Assembly (NCBI RefSeq): GCF_000282375.1
Contig: NZ_AKJK01000059.1
Coordinates: 1-64,000 of the forward strand
Reading direction: 5' to 3'
Length of the DNA: 64,000 nucleotides
Source: Pseudomonas sp. GM50
Lineage (GTDB): Bacteria > Pseudomonadota > Gammaproteobacteria > Pseudomonadales > Pseudomonadaceae
This document shows positions 61,660-64,000 of this stretch, piece by piece (positions within the stretch are counted from its first letter, which is position 1; each line of letters begins with the position of its first letter). The translations under genes were made by a program, and so were the position numbers. Below the pieces are notes generated by a model. It saw only the letters and a list, made by a program, of their open reading frames with translations. It was not told the origin of the DNA and made no database searches.

Positions 61660-62424
61660 ATGTACAAACTTGAAGTCCAAGACCTGCATAAACGCTATGG
61701 CAGTCACGAAGTGCTCAAGGGCGTGTCCCTGAAAGCGGCGGCTGGCGATGTGATCAGCATCATCGGCTCCAGTGGCTCCGGCAAAAGTACTTTCCTGCGC
61801 TGCATCAACCTGCTCGAGCAGCCGCACGCGGGCAAGATTCTGCTCAACAACGAAGAGTTGAAACTGGTCGCCAACAAGGACGGCGCGCTGAAAGCCGCCG
61901 ACCCGAAACAGCTGCAACGCATGCGTTCGCGCCTGTCGATGGTGTTCCAGCATTTCAATCTGTGGTCGCACATGACCGCGATGGAAAACATCATGGAAGC
62001 GCCGGTCCACGTGCTCGGCATGTCCAAGACCGAAGCCCGCGAGAAGGCCGAGCATTACCTGAACAAGGTCGGTGTCGCTCATCGCAAAGATGCTTACCCT
62101 GGCCATATGTCCGGTGGCGAGCAGCAGCGTGTGGCGATTGCCCGTGCGCTGGCGATGGAGCCTGAGGTGATGCTGTTCGACGAACCGACCTCGGCCCTCG
62201 ACCCGGAATTGGTCGGTGACGTGCTGAAAGTCATGCAGGCCCTGGCACAGGAAGGCCGGACGATGGTGGTGGTAACGCACGAAATGGGCTTTGCCCGTGA
62301 AGTGTCGAACCAACTGGTTTTCCTGCACAAAGGCGTCGTCGAAGAAAGCGGCAACCCGCGCGAAGTGCTGGTCAATCCGCAGTCTGAACGTTTGCAGCAA
62401 TTCCTGTCTGGCAGCTTGAAATAA
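61660..62424 (+). CDS. aotP: arginine/ornithine ABC transporter ATP-binding protein
   Basis: A 254-residue ABC ATPase of the HisP/GlnQ type. Walker A is [13 protein letters not shown] (about 36-48), the Q-loop is [13 protein letters not shown], the signature is [15 protein letters not shown], Walker B is [12 protein letters not shown] and the switch His is VVTHEMGFA. It powers AotQM. The ATG at 61660 is preferred to a GTG at 61645. Confidence 0.95.
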   Translation: MYKLEVQDLHKRYGSHEVLKGVSLKAAAGDVISIIGSSGSGKSTFLRCINLLEQPHAGKILLNNEELKLVANKDGALKAADPKQLQRMRSRLSMVFQHFNLWSHMTAMENIMEAPVHVLGMSKTEAREKAEHYLNKVGVAHRKDAYPGHMSGGEQQRVAIARALAMEPEVMLFDEPTSALDPELVGDVLKVMQALAQEGRTMVVVTHEMGFAREVSNQLVFLHKGVVEESGNPREVLVNPQSERLQQFLSGSLK

Positions 62425-62487
62425 TCAGGACTGCCGTTGTGCACCGGGATAGTGCATGCTTCGCGATTTAGAGGTCGGTCCCGATCC

Positions 62488-62578
62488 CTGTGGGAGCTGG
62501 CCTGCCAGCGATAGGGGTGGGCCAGTTTGCATCTTTGGCACAGGCACACCGCCATCGCTGGCAGGCCAGCTCCCACAG
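62488..62578. repeat. REP inverted repeat between aotP and argR
   Basis: CTGTGGGAGCTGGCCTGCCA and onwards (62488-62512) is matched by its perfect reverse complement at 62554-62578, with 41 bases between. It may limit read-through from the aot genes into argR. Confidence 0.92.
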
Positions 62579-62670
62579 TTTGATTTCCATCGGTTTTGAG
62601 ATTTGCGTTCATTTACGGGCTAGCATTGGCCCATGCCTTCATCACTGTTCTTCGTTTCGGATTGCCCGCC

Positions 62671-63651
62671 ATGACTGCCCATCGAATTGGTTTCCTGATT
62701 TGGCCCAGCACTAAAGCTCTGACGCTTGCGCTGGCTGAGGAGGCCTTGCGTGTTGCCCAGCGTGTGCACCCGGACGTTGTTTACGAGCTGTCGTTCTTGC
62801 AGGCCGAACCGCCGACCGAAGGTGCCTGGCAATTGCCGGGTGAACCGTGGGCCGGCAAGCTCGAAAACTTCCAGAAACTGTTCCTGCTCGCCGACGAACC
62901 ACCGACCTCGCTCGCGCCGGCGCTCAGCAGTGCGCTGAAACAACTGGTGCGCGCCGGTTGTGTGATCGGCGGTTTGTCGGCCGGTGTTTACCCGTTGGCG
63001 CAGTTGGGTTTGCTCGACGGTTATCGCGCTGCCGTGCATTGGCGCTGGCAGGACGATTTCGCCGAGCGCTTCCCGAAGGTGATTGCCACCAGTCATCTGT
63101 TCGACTGGGATCGCGATCGCCTCACTGCATGCGGTGGCTTGTCGGTGCTTGACTTGCTGTTGGCGGTGCTGGCCCGTGATCACGGTGCCGAACTGGCCGG
63201 TGCGGTGTCGGAAGAGCTGGTGGTCGAACGCATCCGTGAGGGCGGCGAGCGCCAGCGTATTCCGTTGCAGAACCGCTTGGGCTCCAGTCATCCGAAGCTC
63301 ACCCAAGCGGTGTTGCTGATGGAAGCCAACATCGAAGAGCCGCTGACCACCGACGAAATCGCCCAGCACGTGTGCGTATCCCGTCGGCAGCTGGAGCGGA
63401 TCTTCAAGCAATACCTCAACCGTGTGCCGAGCCAGTATTACCTGGAATTGCGCCTGAACAAGGCCCGGCAGATGTTGATGCAAACCAGCAAGTCGATCAT
63501 CCAGATCGGCCTGTCGTGTGGCTTCTCTTCGGGGCCGCATTTCTCTAGTGCCTACCGCAACTTCTTCGGCGCCACGCCGCGGGAAGATCGTAACCAGCGG
63601 CGCAGCAGTAGCCCGTTCGAGTTGTCGTCGGTGCCGTCCGAACGCGGTTGA
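62671..63651 (+). CDS. argR: AraC-family arginine regulator ArgR
   Basis: A 326-residue regulator (P. aeruginosa ArgR has 329). The N-terminal domain is DJ-1/PfpI-like (HRIGFLIWPSTKALTLALAE to CVIGGLSAGVYPLAQLGLLD), and the C-terminal domain is an AraC double helix-turn-helix (TTDEIAQHVCVSRRQLERIF, then IIQIGLSCGFSSGPHFSSAY). Position at the end of aotJQMOP is the same as in P. aeruginosa, where ArgR with arginine activates aot and aru genes and represses biosynthesis. It is unrelated to E. coli ArgR. The ATG at 62671 is chosen by homology start. Confidence 0.94.
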   Translation: MTAHRIGFLIWPSTKALTLALAEEALRVAQRVHPDVVYELSFLQAEPPTEGAWQLPGEPWAGKLENFQKLFLLADEPPTSLAPALSSALKQLVRAGCVIGGLSAGVYPLAQLGLLDGYRAAVHWRWQDDFAERFPKVIATSHLFDWDRDRLTACGGLSVLDLLLAVLARDHGAELAGAVSEELVVERIREGGERQRIPLQNRLGSSHPKLTQAVLLMEANIEEPLTTDEIAQHVCVSRRQLERIFKQYLNRVPSQYYLELRLNKARQMLMQTSKSIIQIGLSCGFSSGPHFSSAYRNFFGATPREDRNQRRSSSPFELSSVPSERG

Positions 63652-63675
63652 CCCTGTCGTTAAGTCTGGCGTCGA

Positions 63676-63999
63676 TCACTCATCGACGTCAGAGCCTTCG
63701 GACGATGACATCTCCACTTCCGCGTAATCAATGACCTCATCGACGCCGAAGTCGACGCCTGTCTGCTGGAAATAACTGATCAGCCGCTGCACGCTTTCTT
63801 CAGACAGCGGGTTGCCTCTCAGATTGATGCCCTCGCCGACGTCCAGCGACAATTCCAGAATGTCGGCGGGTATATGGGTGATCGCATTTGCGCTCAGGTC
63901 CACGGTGTCCAGGGATTTGAGTTGCAACAGGCCCGGCGGCAATTCGGTGATGCCGGTGTTGTTCAGCAGCAGGGTCGTGAGATGGGGCATCTGACTCAC
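63676..63999 (-). CDS. leucine-rich-repeat protein, 3' part (cut by window end)
   Basis: At least 107 residues of a larger protein whose start lies beyond 64000. Two LRR units are visible (HLTTLLLNNTGITELPPGLL, then LKSLDTVDLSANAITHIPAD) and a final NLRGNPLSEESVQRLISYF. An acidic Ser/Asp/Glu tail follows (VEMSSSEGSDVDE). Large LRR proteins of this kind in pseudomonads often carry toxin or NEL ubiquitin-ligase domains, but no such domain follows the repeats here, so the type is open. Confidence 0.78.
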   Translation of the reverse strand: MSQMPHLTTLLLNNTGITELPPGLLQLKSLDTVDLSANAITHIPADILELSLDVGEGINLRGNPLSEESVQRLISYFQQTGVDFGVDEVIDYAEVEMSSSEGSDVDE

Positions 64000-64000
64000 A

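Overview
The window is a chromosomal segment of a fluorescent-group Pseudomonas. The evidence is high-GC coding with Pseudomonas codon use, the arginine/ornithine uptake operon aotJQMOP followed by argR, an ECF sigma/anti-sigma pair next to a KAS III like gene (as around PA3285/PA3286 of P. aeruginosa), an OprP-type porin, and many paired palindromic REP elements (REPINs) of the GTAGGAGCGAGGCTTGCCC and GTGGGAGCGGGCTTGCTCG kinds. No rRNA, tRNA, CRISPR array, integrase or complete insertion sequence was seen.

Positions 1-35,700 are mostly ordinary chromosome. They hold lipid metabolism (KAS III), an ECF sigma factor with its zf-HC2 anti-sigma factor, a phosphate-type porin with a candidate Pho box, aquaporin, small enzymes, and an ECF42-type sigma factor with its YCII/DGPF partner. 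They also hold a PACE efflux pump with a divergent LysR regulator, a methyltransferase/2OG-oxygenase pair, a Pit transporter flanked by two inverted copies of one REPIN, a CorA-type transporter, a chemoreceptor, an orphan histidine kinase, a PepSY protein with a BqsR/CarR-type box, GlpQ, a TetR/metallo-hydrolase pair, an amidase, two XRE regulators, the periplasmic beta-glucosidase BglX, and an AraC/TauE pair.

Positions about 35,700-52,600 are an accessory island between a variable region and nrdB. From left to right it has a zinc-finger-like hypothetical gene and a strongly AT-rich orphan gene with a possible nuclease motif. Next is a phage-type immunity module: a C4-like antisense RNA, a coupled 30-codon ORF and a Bro-N antirepressor. 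Last comes a large defence locus on the minus strand: C5 cytosine methyltransferase, ankyrin/sigma-70 fusion, MORC-like GHKL ATPase, Z1 helicase-like ATPase, PD-(D/E)XK protein (DUF4420), AIPR protein, a small ORF and Vsr. The ATPase/Z1/nuclease/AIPR core resembles the MutL/MORC-associated restriction-modification systems known from comparative genomics. The full-length, primary-like sigma factor carrying ankyrin repeats, one nucleotide upstream of the ATPase gene, is the most unusual element and is the best candidate for undescribed biology.

Positions 52,600-64,000 return to core chromosome: nrdB, two small exported proteins (one built of 13-residue repeats), acetyl-CoA synthetase, the aot operon with an internal terminator-like hairpin after aotJ, argR, and the 3' part of a leucine-rich-repeat gene cut by the window end.
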